Below are positions 7,978 through 15,200 of a stretch of 64,000 bases of DNA, one piece after another. This DNA comes from Faecalibacterium langellae. GTDB lineage: Bacteria; Bacillota; Clostridia; Oscillospirales; Ruminococcaceae. The notes under the pieces were generated by a model. That model made no database searches, was not told the origin of the DNA, and saw nothing but the letters and a program-made list of their open reading frames with translations. Location of the stretch: positions 806,001 to 870,000 of the forward strand of contig NZ_NMTR01000021.1 in assembly GCF_002549775.1 (NCBI RefSeq), read 5' to 3'. Both the position numbers and the translations under genes were made by a program. Each line of letters begins with the position of its first letter. The first letter of the stretch is position 1.

Positions 7978-9924
7978 TTACTTCAGCAGTTCGTTGTGGT
8001 CCGCGCCGTTCACCTGCAGGGCCGACGCTGCACCGTCATGGCTCCAGACGATCTTTGCGCCCGCCATACTCACATTCAACAGTTCAGCGACCGATGCCGA
8101 CGCGGTGCGGGATTCGGTACAGAATCGCAGCGTCTGTGCGCCCTGCTTCTGCAGCTGAAGCAGGGTCTCATGGGTCATCTGCAGCGAGGCAAAGGGATAC
8201 TTTGCGGTCACAACGACCGTGCTGCCCTGCCACTCCACGGTGTACGGCAGCGTTTTGCCCGCCGCATCGGTGACGGTCAGGCCTTCCAGCGCATCGCTGT
8301 TCTGCTCGCTGCTATCTGCGGGCTGCTGCTTATCGCCCGGCAGCGAGATATCGTTGCCGTCTGCATCCCGGCGGTCAATGGACGACCCCGGCAGCAGCCC
8401 CTCGATGACCTGCTCCTCGCCGTTCGCACCAATGGCTGCATTGTCCTTGCCCGCCGTAGACTTGATGGTCACTTTGCCCTCAATGCTGATGATGGCATCC
8501 GCTTCCCGGTCACCTTCATCCGGTTCGATCAGCGCACCACTGCCAATGCCTGCACCGCCCTTGCTGAGTTCGGTGCCATCCTCGCCGGGCTCCGGGGCAC
8601 CGCCCACGGCCGTCACGTCCGGCGAGCCGTCCTCACTGCTGCGGATGGTGACACGGTTCTGGGTGTCCTCGTCTGCTTCCAGGTCTGCGCCGCCGCCGAT
8701 ACCGGCACCGCCGCCAACACCGCCTTCGGCTTTGACCGTCGTGCCGCCTTCAATGGTCACGTCGCCTGCCGATGCGTAACCTCCGCCGATGCCTGCGCCG
8801 TTCGCGCCGCCCTCAGCGTTGACCGTGGCATTGCCGGAGATATTTACCGTCACATCGCCAAGCACACCGCTGCCAATGCCCGCAGCACCCTCGCCGCCGG
8901 TGGCATTGTCCACCTTGGCATTGTCAGTGATGGTCACCGTGCCCGTGCCGCCGAAGCCGCCGCCGCCAATACCTGCACCCTGTGCGCCGCCCTGTGCGTT
9001 TTTCACCTCGGCATTGCCGGAGATGGTGATGTCGGTCTTGGAGTTGTAATAACCGCTGCCAATGCCTGCGCATGCGCCGCCGCCGGTGGCTTCCTCGATC
9101 ACAGCGTCACCGGTGATGGTCACCGTGGCGTTGCCGTAGCCGCCGCCACCGCCAATGCCCGCACCGCAGATGGCTTTCGGGTTGTCTGAGGAGCCTCCCC
9201 GGGCCGTGATATTGCCGCCCGAGATGGTCACCGTGCCGTCGCCGCCGCTACCGCCGCCGCCAATGCCTGCACCGTCCAGCGCACCAGTGGCTGTGATGGT
9301 GCCGCCGGTGATCTCAATCTCACCGGAATTTTTGAGGTTTCCTCCGCCGATGCCTGCACCTCCGTAATTGCCGGTGGCTTCCAGACTGCCGTTTTTATTC
9401 TCATCCTGAATGGTCAATTTTCCGCTGACTACGTTTCCGGCGGCGTCTTTTTCCTCGTTCCGTTCCAAACCGGCGCTCCAGCCGCTTCCAGTCAGCGAGT
9501 TATTGCCGTCCAGTTCAATGGTCGTATCCCCGGTGCCCGAAACGCTCAAGGGCGCCTTGCCTTTAGTATCGGCAATGTCCACATCCGAAAGAGTGATTTT
9601 CAAGTCGTCTTCCGTGTTGTTGATGACTTCGATCACATTGCTCGTGGTCTCGCCGCTGCCCTTGACAATGACATCGTCATCTTTCTCGTTCACGGTCTCG
9701 TTCTGGGTCACCTTGGCTGTGCCATCGCCGTTGGCTTCAATAGTGATGCTGCCATCCCCAATGTTATAGGTTGCTGCAAAGGCCGGGACGGAGAGTCCCG
9801 CCATCAGTGCGGCGACGACAGTCAATGCGGCAAGGCGCTGTGCAAGCGGCCTTGCCATACCCCCCCCCCCTAACATCGGAGTGTGATTCAAAACACGCAT
9901 TGCAAGCTTTCGATAAGGGATCAT
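7978..9924 (-). CDS. Secreted glycine-rich beta-helix protein (carbohydrate-binding-like), phase-variable candidate
   Basis: 648 residues from the ATG at 9924, which follows AAGGAGG by 11 nt. A long basic n-region precedes a signal peptide core (LAALTVVAALMAGLSVPAFA, cleavage after AFA). The body (about residues 125-520) holds some ten degenerate repeats of the form GAGIGGG...G-TVTISG-, as in right-handed beta-helices of the Cthe_2159-type carbohydrate-binding family. No LPxTG anchor, transmembrane helix or catalytic motif is seen. The function is unknown; surface or glycan interaction is plausible. An 11-G tract between codons for TPML and MARPL lies upstream of the signal peptide, so a one-base slip would silence the gene. 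A start at 9858 just after the tract is an alternative. Confidence 0.75.
   Translation of the reverse strand: MIPYRKLAMRVLNHTPMLGGGGMARPLAQRLAALTVVAALMAGLSVPAFAATYNIGDGSITIEANGDGTAKVTQNETVNEKDDDVIVKGSGETTSNVIEVINNTEDDLKITLSDVDIADTKGKAPLSVSGTGDTTIELDGNNSLTGSGWSAGLERNEEKDAAGNVVSGKLTIQDENKNGSLEATGNYGGAGIGGGNLKNSGEIEITGGTITATGALDGAGIGGGGSGGDGTVTISGGNITARGGSSDNPKAICGAGIGGGGGYGNATVTITGDAVIEEATGGGACAGIGSGYYNSKTDITISGNAEVKNAQGGAQGAGIGGGGFGGTGTVTITDNAKVDNATGGEGAAGIGSGVLGDVTVNISGNATVNAEGGANGAGIGGGYASAGDVTIEGGTTVKAEGGVGGGAGIGGGADLEADEDTQNRVTIRSSEDGSPDVTAVGGAPEPGEDGTELSKGGAGIGSGALIEPDEGDREADAIISIEGKVTIKSTAGKDNAAIGANGEEQVIEGLLPGSSIDRRDADGNDISLPGDKQQPADSSEQNSDALEGLTVTDAAGKTLPYTVEWQGSTVVVTAKYPFASLQMTHETLLQLQKQGAQTLRFCTESRTASASVAELLNVSMAGAKIVWSHDGAASALQVNGADHNELLK
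9860..9870 (-). repeat. Poly-G tract (11 G on the coding strand) inside the signal-peptide region
   Basis: Eleven consecutive C on the + strand. In the current register it encodes four glycines and keeps the upstream start in frame with the signal peptide. Gain or loss of one base shifts frame to an early stop. Confidence 0.85.
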
Positions 9925-9949
9925 AACACTGCAGGCCTCCTTCATATTC

Positions 9950-9982
9950 GGCAACCCGTGCAGGCTTTCTGCACGGGTTGCC
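9950..9982 (-). promoter_or_regulatory. Perfect 14-bp hairpin in the 5' leader of the beta-helix gene
   Basis: GGCAACCCGTGCAG pairs exactly with CTGCACGGGTTGCC around a 5-nt loop. It ends 10 nt before the GGAGG of the gene. No U-tract follows on the leftward strand, so it is not a terminator for that transcript. It may control translation or mRNA stability. Confidence 0.6.
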
Positions 9983-10077
9983 ATTTTTATGCAAATTTTA
10001 TCTGCTGCATCCACTATAACATGTTTTTCGTCAAAATTCCATATTGTGTGCCGAAAACTCCAGTGAAATCTTATCAT

Positions 10078-10119
10078 GCAAAACGGCTGCTGCACAAATT
10101 CATGTACAGCAGCCGTTTT
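10078..10119. terminator. Bidirectional terminator
   Basis: AAAACGGCTGCTG pairs with CAGCAGCCGTTTT around a 14-nt loop. On the leftward strand it would end any transcript crossing 10120-10530. Confidence 0.8.
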
Positions 10120-10467
10120 CTATTGCAATAAAAAATCTGACGGAACTCTCCCCGACGCAGATAAAGCTCCCGAACCGGGCTTGACCGGCTGTGTTCCCAC
10201 ACGCAGCCGGAACGGAACGGGAAAATGCGACGCAGTGAGTGACTTTATGAACAGCAATCCCCAAAGAACCGCCGTTGAAAGTCCCGCCAGATGCACTCTA
10301 CCGGGTCCCCTTGGACCCGCAGCAAAAGCAAAGGTGATCGCGTCAGCTGCTTACACGCACTGCAGCCGACATGCTCCATCTTGCAGCAAAGCTCTTTTAC
10401 AGGAGAAGGGCTTCCCCTCTCTCCCCACCGCAACGATCCATTGCCTGCACGGAGGTCTTCCTTTACT
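10120..10467 (-). ncRNA. Candidate non-coding RNA or dispersed repeat in a 400-bp gap
   Basis: The stretch 10131-10532 has no convincing gene. It begins (leftward) with an extended -10 promoter at 10474-10482 and ends at the terminator at 10078-10119, which would give an RNA of about 390 nt. It contains strong hairpins: GGGTCC-loop-GGACCC (10303-10318) and CCGGCTGTGT/ACACGCAGCCGG (10185-10210). A weak open frame runs through part of it without an RBS. I do not recognise 6S, RNase P, SRP or tmRNA signatures. It could instead be the long leader or an inserted repeat. Confidence 0.35.
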
Positions 10468-10473
10468 GTTCTT

Positions 10474-10482
10474 ATTATACCA
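10474..10482 (-). promoter_or_regulatory. Extended -10 promoter in the 10.1-10.5 kb gap
   Basis: Leftward TGGTATAAT. No convincing -35 at 17 nt; a TTGTCT lies 21 nt away. Confidence 0.5.
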
Positions 10483-10532
10483 AAACCGCACCGCCGCAGC
10501 AGACAAAATGTCATATTTTGCCGGTCCGCATG

Positions 10533-11834
10533 TCATGAATTGTCGGTGGAATGCGCCACCGGCAGCGAACAGGTGAAGCGGAACCAGCAGTCCCGGCAGC
10601 TGACCGTATACTCGGCCCCATATTTGCGCAGGATCTCCTGCACGTTCACAAGGCCCATGCCATGGCCGCTCTCCTTTTTGGTGGTGGCAGGCAGGCGGCC
10701 GTCCTCGATCTCCAGATTTTGCTGCACACGGTTGCACACCGAGATGAGGTATTCGTCCGGGGTCTTGCGGATGCGCACATGTACCTCCGGTGGCAGCGCT
10801 TCTGCCGCTGCACGGATGGCATTATCCATCAGATTCGAGATGACGATGACCATGTCCGTGCTGTCAAAGGGCAGACGCTTGAGGTCGCACAGGTCAAAAT
10901 AGACCGTCACGCCCTTGTGCGCGGCTTCCTCGTACTTTTTGCTCAGGATGGAATCCAGCAATGGGTTATGGGTGTCCATGATGGTGGTGCCCGCCGCCAC
11001 TGCCTTGCTCACACCGGCAATGTAGGCCCGCGCGCCTTCCATGTCGCCCTGATTCAGCAAGGCGCTGAGGGCGCTCATATGGTTTGTGAACTCGTGGGTC
11101 AGGCGGCGCTGAGCGGTGTAGGAATCCAGCAGGGCTTCCGCCCGCTGCTGCTCCAGCTGGGCGCGGAAGCGGGAGCTCTGCCGCTGCACCACCTGGTCGT
11201 TGAACATCTGCACGATGGCGATGTGCACCAGCACGGCCACCGTCAGGCCGACGGTCAGCACCATGTTCATCAAGGTGGGCTTCTGGCGGTTGGCCGAGAC
11301 CATCAGGCCCATGTTCAGCGCCACGACCACTCCGGGGAAAAAGCTCATCACGGCCGCCTGCAGCGGCTCCAGCGCGCAGGTGCTGTTCCAGCGGCGCATG
11401 AAGTACGCCACCAGCAGCCCCACCGCCAGAATGGAGACCACCAGCGCGGCCAGACAGCTCTTATAGCGCCAGACGCTGCCGGTGGGCACGCCGAGGAACC
11501 AGGCAAAGAGGAAACTCACGGTATTTTCGGTCAGCAGACACATCACACCGTTGATGAGGCTGCCCGTCAGCTTCTGGTTGGGTGTACCGCCAAACAGCAG
11601 CGATGCCAGCAGCAGGTACACCACGTTGGTGGCAATGGAGGCCGTGTTGAAAAAACCCAGATCCCACCGAATCGAGACGAACAGCACGCACGCCGCCAGC
11701 ACAGCCGCCCAGATGCAGGGATAGCGTACCTTTTTGTTTTTGCCAAGGTAAGCGTAGTCCACCAGAATGAAGGCGGCCCACTGTGCAATGCAGACCAGGT
11801 GCCCCAGCAGTGTCCAGAGAAGTGTATCATTCAT
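10533..11834 (-). CDS. GHKL sensor histidine kinase (AgrC/ComD-type)
   Basis: 433 residues. The N-terminal half has six or so membrane helices (about residues 1-200), a coiled linker, then the H-box THEFTNHM (phosphorylated His in HE), N-box NLMDNAIRAA and G-box GHGMGLVNV of a GHKL ATPase. The kinase senses a signal at the membrane and phosphorylates the response regulator encoded just upstream in the same operon. The start ATG at 11834 overlaps the end of the regulator gene by 8 nt; an earlier in-frame ATG lies inside that gene. No AgrB or AgrD gene is nearby, so a peptide ligand is not shown. The neighbouring secreted protein gene is a possible target. Confidence 0.88.
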   Translation of the reverse strand: MNDTLLWTLLGHLVCIAQWAAFILVDYAYLGKNKKVRYPCIWAAVLAACVLFVSIRWDLGFFNTASIATNVVYLLLASLLFGGTPNQKLTGSLINGVMCLLTENTVSFLFAWFLGVPTGSVWRYKSCLAALVVSILAVGLLVAYFMRRWNSTCALEPLQAAVMSFFPGVVVALNMGLMVSANRQKPTLMNMVLTVGLTVAVLVHIAIVQMFNDQVVQRQSSRFRAQLEQQRAEALLDSYTAQRRLTHEFTNHMSALSALLNQGDMEGARAYIAGVSKAVAAGTTIMDTHNPLLDSILSKKYEEAAHKGVTVYFDLCDLKRLPFDSTDMVIVISNLMDNAIRAAAEALPPEVHVRIRKTPDEYLISVCNRVQQNLEIEDGRLPATTKKESGHGMGLVNVQEILRKYGAEYTVSCRDCWFRFTCSLPVAHSTDNS

Positions 11835-12549
11835 CGGCAAACTGCCCCTTCCATTCCAGCCAGGCGTTGCGGATGGCTGCATAGCTCTGGCGGCTGACGC
11901 CCAGCTCCACGCCGTTCTTCAGCTCCACTTTATAATTGCGGATGCTGTGCACATGGCTCATGTTCACCACATCGCTGCGGCTCACCTGCAAAAAACCATT
12001 CTCATAAAGCATGGCGGGCAGCTCGGCCAGCTTGCCGTAAAAGGTGCAGATGGGCCGGTGCGGGATGTCGCCGTAGATGTCGATCTGGCGCAGAGCGCTT
12101 TCCAGATAATAGATCTGGTACAGCGGGATCTCGCTGGTGGCGCGGTTGTGGTGCACGGTCAGGGTCCGGTGCTGGTCGGTAAAGGCCGCCAGCAGATCGT
12201 CCAGGCACTTGGGCAGCATCCGGGCAATGTCCCGTTTGAGCAGGTAGCGGTAGGCATTGACCGTGTAGCCTTCGGGGGCAAATTCCAGATAGGCCGAGAC
12301 GTAGACCAGCCGAATGTCGGGGCTTCTCTGCTTGAGCTCCCGCCCCAGTGCGATGCCATTGGTGCCGGGCATATCCACATCCAGAAACGCAAGCTGATAC
12401 AGCTCCAGATACGGCGTGCGCAGCGCCTCGGCCGCACCGGTGCAGACGACGGTCTGCAGCTGGACCGACCGAGCTTCGAAATAATCGTGGATATAGTCTG
12501 CCATACGCGCACCGAACGCCGCGTCGTCGTCACAAATCAGAACGTGCAT
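11827..12549 (-). CDS. LytTR family response regulator (AgrA/ComE-type)
   Basis: 240 residues. A receiver domain (about 1-120) shows the acidic pocket ICDDD and the phospho-acceptor Asp in FLDVDMPGTNG. The C-terminal LytTR domain (about 140-240) binds direct-repeat DNA sites with 10-residue beta strands; HSIRNYKVELKNG and SRQSYAAIRN are typical. The start ATG at 12549 follows AAAGGAA. It is the first gene of a two-gene operon with the GHKL kinase. A terminator-like hairpin (12574-12598) just upstream separates it from the NSS transporter gene. Confidence 0.9.
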   Translation of the reverse strand: MHVLICDDDAAFGARMADYIHDYFEARSVQLQTVVCTGAAEALRTPYLELYQLAFLDVDMPGTNGIALGRELKQRSPDIRLVYVSAYLEFAPEGYTVNAYRYLLKRDIARMLPKCLDDLLAAFTDQHRTLTVHHNRATSEIPLYQIYYLESALRQIDIYGDIPHRPICTFYGKLAELPAMLYENGFLQVSRSDVVNMSHVHSIRNYKVELKNGVELGVSRQSYAAIRNAWLEWKGQFADE

Positions 12550-12573
12550 CCCAAATTCCTTTCTGCCGCAAAA

Positions 12574-12598
12574 GGCTCCCCTTATTGCAAGAGGAGCC
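12574..12598 (-). terminator. Terminator of the NSS transporter gene
   Basis: GGCTCC...CTT pairs with AAG...GGAGCC and is followed on the leftward strand by TTTTG. Confidence 0.6.
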
Positions 12599-12603
12599 CA
12601 CGA

Positions 12604-12678
12604 ACTCCTTCCGTCTCGCATCCGCTCGACAGCCTCCTCAACGAGGGAGCCCATTAGCGAAGGAATAACGGAAGGCGT
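12604..12678. repeat. 75-bp repeat with 11-bp imperfect terminal inverted repeats
   Basis: ACTCCTTCCGT (12604-12614) and ACGGAAGGCGT (12668-12678) are inverted with one mismatch. The interior CGCATCCGCTCGACAGC matches the core of the 4839-4966 repeat (CGCATACGCTCGACAGC). It lies directly after the stop of the NSS transporter gene. Confidence 0.6.
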
Positions 12679-12685
12679 AACTTAT

Positions 12686-14056
12686 TTATGCAAAAAATTT
12701 ATCGTAGATACCGAACGCAAAGATGAACAGCACGATCACCGGCAGCACATAGGTCAGGTAGCCGCGCATCCAGTCCTTCATCTTCAGGCCCTCGCCGGTG
12801 TTGACTTCCTTCTTATAGTTGTCCCAGCCCCAGCCATAGCGGGTGACGCAGAACAGCAGGTACACCAGGCTGCCCAGCGGCAGGAACAGGTTGCTGACGA
12901 GGAAATCCTCAAAATCCAGCACAGCGCCGCCAAACACGGCGAAGCCGTCCCATGCCCAGAGGTTATAGCCCAGCACGCAGGGCAGCGACAGTGCCGTGAT
13001 GAGCACAAAGTTGACCAGGCTGGACTTCTTGCGGCTGCAGCCGGTGAGCTCCATGCCGCAGCAGATGATGTTTTCAAACACAGCCAGCACGGTGGACAGA
13101 GCTGCGAATGCCATGAACAGGAAGAACAGGCTGCCCCACAGACGGCCCAGCGCCATGTTGGCGAAGATGTTGGGCAGGGTGATGAAGATCAGGCTGGGGC
13201 CGCTGGTCTGGTCCACATGGTAGGTGAAGCAAGCCGGGAAGATGATGAGGCCTGCGGTGATGGCCACGAAGGTACCCAGGATGACGATGCGCACCGACTC
13301 GCCCAGCAGGGAATGCTCCTTGCCGATGTAGCTGCCGAAGATGGCCATGGCACCGATGCCCAGGCTCAGGGTGAAAAAGGCCTGGTTCATGGCGGACACC
13401 AGCGTGTTCACCACGCCCACTTCCTTCATGCGCGCAAAGTCCGGCACGAGGAAGAAGCGCAGGCCTTCCTTCGCGCCGTCCATGAACAGGCTGTTGATGG
13501 CCAGGATGACCATGATGATGAGCAGGGCGATCATCATGACCTTGGTCACACGCTCCAGACCGCTCTGCAGACCCTTGGCGCACACGAGGATGCCCAGGGC
13601 TACCACGAATACCATCCAGAAGGTCATGACGCCGGGGTTTGCCAGCATCTCGGTGAACTTCCCGGCCACCTGGTCGGCGTCAAGGCCCGCCAGCTTGCCG
13701 GTGGCGGTCATGTAGAAATAGTGCAGCATCCAGCCTGCCACGGTGGTGTAGAACATCATCAGCAGGTAGCAGCCGATGAGGGTGAGGTAGCCGTGGATGT
13801 GCCACTTCTGGCCCGGCTTTTCCAGTGCCTGATAAGCGCGCACCGGGCTCTTGCGGGAGGCGCGGCCCACCGCAAATTCCATAGTCATGATGGGCAGGCC
13901 CAGAATGACCAGGAAGATCAGATAAAACAGTACGAATGCGCCGCCGCCGTCCTGTCCGGCGATATAAGGGAATTTCCAGACGTTTCCGATGCCGATGGCA
14001 CAGCCTGCCGACAGCAGAATGAAGCCCAGACGTGATTTCAGGGTCTCTCTTTCCAT
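12686..14056 (-). CDS. Sodium-dependent transporter of the NSS (SNF) family
   Basis: 456 residues, about 11-12 membrane helices, as in bacterial LeuT/MhsT/TnaT relatives. These import amino acids or other amines with Na+. The helix 1 signature is clear (LSAGCAIGIGNVWKFPYIAGQDGGGAF), with the unwound GNVWKFP segment at about residues 22-28 that holds Na+ and substrate. The ATG at 14056 follows AAGGAG by about 10 nt. It has its own extended -10 promoter and a short leader with a GGGCAA/TTGCCC hairpin. It lies between the LytTR system and spoVM. The substrate cannot be told. Confidence 0.92.
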   Translation of the reverse strand: MERETLKSRLGFILLSAGCAIGIGNVWKFPYIAGQDGGGAFVLFYLIFLVILGLPIMTMEFAVGRASRKSPVRAYQALEKPGQKWHIHGYLTLIGCYLLMMFYTTVAGWMLHYFYMTATGKLAGLDADQVAGKFTEMLANPGVMTFWMVFVVALGILVCAKGLQSGLERVTKVMMIALLIIMVILAINSLFMDGAKEGLRFFLVPDFARMKEVGVVNTLVSAMNQAFFTLSLGIGAMAIFGSYIGKEHSLLGESVRIVILGTFVAITAGLIIFPACFTYHVDQTSGPSLIFITLPNIFANMALGRLWGSLFFLFMAFAALSTVLAVFENIICCGMELTGCSRKKSSLVNFVLITALSLPCVLGYNLWAWDGFAVFGGAVLDFEDFLVSNLFLPLGSLVYLLFCVTRYGWGWDNYKKEVNTGEGLKMKDWMRGYLTYVLPVIVLFIFAFGIYDKFFA

Positions 14057-14108
14057 GATTCCAAAACTCCTTGTTTCCAGTTCTGCTTTTGCGCCGCATC
14101 CAAAGGCT

Positions 14109-14137
14109 GGGCAAAGCGTTGCCCCTGTATTATAGCA
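14109..14137 (-). promoter_or_regulatory. Extended -10 promoter and leader hairpin of the NSS transporter
   Basis: Leftward TGCTATAAT (14129-14137). Next to the expected start, GGGCAA-CGCT-TTGCCC (14109-14124) forms a hairpin at the 5' end of the mRNA. Confidence 0.6.
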
Positions 14138-14275
14138 CAAATTCCGTCGAAGAACAGGGCTGCTTCAGAAAGATGAACTTTTGTTGTCAAAAGTCTTTTT
14201 TGTTTTTCCCGGCAAAACACTTCTGCTTTCTCCGCGCATCCTTTCCAGCTTTCGTCGAAGCTATGTTTATTTCAC

Positions 14276-14343
14276 ATCAAAGTCACACTTTGATACAATT
14301 TTGTTCACCTCAGAGGTGAAGATATGATACTTCTTCACCTCTT
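14276..14343. promoter_or_regulatory. Cluster of inverted repeats between spoVM and the NSS transporter gene
   Basis: ATCAAAG-TCACA-CTTTGAT (14276-14294) is followed by TTCACCT (14304-14310), AGGTGAA (14314-14320) and a second TTCACCT (14334-14340). The middle copy can pair with either neighbour, giving two exclusive hairpins. The 14141-14350 gap has no gene. Operators for divergent control, or an RNA switch, are possible. Confidence 0.35.
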
Positions 14344-14350
14344 ACCGGAC

Positions 14351-14397
14351 AAAAAGAAAAGCTCCCATCCATGCAGTGCTTTGCACGGAGAGGAGTT
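14351..14397 (-). terminator. Terminator of the housekeeping operon after spoVM
   Basis: Imperfect hairpin (CTCC...CCGTGC with GCATGG...GGGAG) followed on the leftward strand by CTTTTCTTTTT, six bases after the spoVM stop. Confidence 0.7.
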
Positions 14398-14403
14398 TCC
14401 CCT

Positions 14404-14484
14404 TTATTGTTCTTTTTTGATGCCGAACAATCTGCGCAAAAGGCCGCGCAGGCACTTCGGGCTTCGGATGACGATGATCTGCAT
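14404..14484 (-). CDS. spoVM: Stage V sporulation protein M-like peptide (26 residues)
   Basis: The leftward frame from ATG 14484 to TAA 14404 reads MQIIVIRSPKCLRGLLRRLF and six more residues. Aligned by eye with B. subtilis SpoVM, identical positions are M1, I6, P9, K10, L12, G14, R17 and G21; Pro9 is the residue known to matter most. AGGGG lies 6 nt before the ATG. It directly follows thiN, exactly as in Bacillus (rsgA-rpe-thiN-spoVM), and a terminator follows. In sporeformers the peptide is an amphipathic helix that senses membrane curvature of the forespore and anchors the SpoIVA coat base. Whether it works here depends on other spore genes, which are not in the window. Confidence 0.85.
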   Translation of the reverse strand: MQIIVIRSPKCLRGLLRRLFGIKKEQ

Positions 14485-14540
14485 ATCAACCCCTGCCTTT
14501 CTGCTCTATTTTACGCAGAACAGGCCGGAAATGTTCCGGC

Positions 14541-15182
14541 TCAGGTGTTGTCTGCAAGGGTCTCCACCACCACCAGCGCACCGGTGCGGGTAGCGATGGT
14601 GATGCAGTCCGAGCCTTCAGCATACTCGTTGCTGATGCCCAGCGGATAACCGGCCGTCAGCTGCGCGTCGTCCAGTTCGTAGAAGGAGCCATGCTCCGAG
14701 ACCCCCTCTGCCCTGCCCTCCATCGGGAAGACCGAGAAGAAGAAGTAGTTTTCCTTCGGGTAGCGGCGGGTCTCGCCGGGCATCACAAAGGTGATGCGGC
14801 TGTACTCGTCCAGCAGGGTGGCACGCACGCCGCGCTGCTCAAGGCCAAGGCCGGTGCACAGGTTCGCAAGAGTGTGCTCTATCCGTTTGCCGCCAAGACC
14901 CCCCAGCAGCAGCACCTCGTCGAAGCCCTTCTCCGAGGCCAGCTTTGCGGCGTACTCGGTGTCGGTGTCGTCCTTGACGTGGGGCAGGACCACGATATCG
15001 TCGTCCTGCTGTTCCGGGCAGGGGGCGGTGTCAAAATCGCCCACGATGATGTTGGGCCTGCAGCCCAGCGGTGCGCAGTTGCGGTAGCCTGCATCGCAGG
15101 CGATGATGAAATCATCCGGGCGCAGAGCCTTTGTCAGCTCCGGCGAGACCGGACAGGCGGAAATGATCACACAGCGTGACAT
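14541..15182 (-). CDS. thiN: Thiamine pyrophosphokinase
   Basis: 213 residues. ThiN transfers pyrophosphate from ATP to thiamine, making the cofactor TPP. The catalytic core shows GDFDTAP (about residues 48-54), then DTDTEYA (KDDTD motif) and LLGGLGGKRIEHTLANL, all in the family order; the C-terminal TPK beta-sandwich follows. The gene lies 18 nt after rsgA and is followed by the spoVM peptide. The rpe gene that sits between rsgA and thiN in Bacillus is missing. An RBS (AAGGAAGG) precedes the ATG. Confidence 0.92.
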   Translation of the reverse strand: MSRCVIISACPVSPELTKALRPDDFIIACDAGYRNCAPLGCRPNIIVGDFDTAPCPEQQDDDIVVLPHVKDDTDTEYAAKLASEKGFDEVLLLGGLGGKRIEHTLANLCTGLGLEQRGVRATLLDEYSRITFVMPGETRRYPKENYFFFSVFPMEGRAEGVSEHGSFYELDDAQLTAGYPLGISNEYAEGSDCITIATRTGALVVVETLADNT

Positions 15183-15200
15183 GGAAATCCTTCCTTACTT

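Noticed and set aside
8219-9769. Several rightward frames rich in Pro/Ala/Ser over the beta-helix gene
   Set aside because: They arise from the Gly-rich repeats read on the other strand; none has an RBS.
10245-10514. Small leftward frame (89 codons) in the 10.1-10.5 kb gap, considered as an AgrD-like signal peptide for the GHKL kinase
   Set aside because: No RBS, no amphipathic leader, no charged C-terminal tail, no AgrB gene nearby; its cysteines do not fit an AgrD core.
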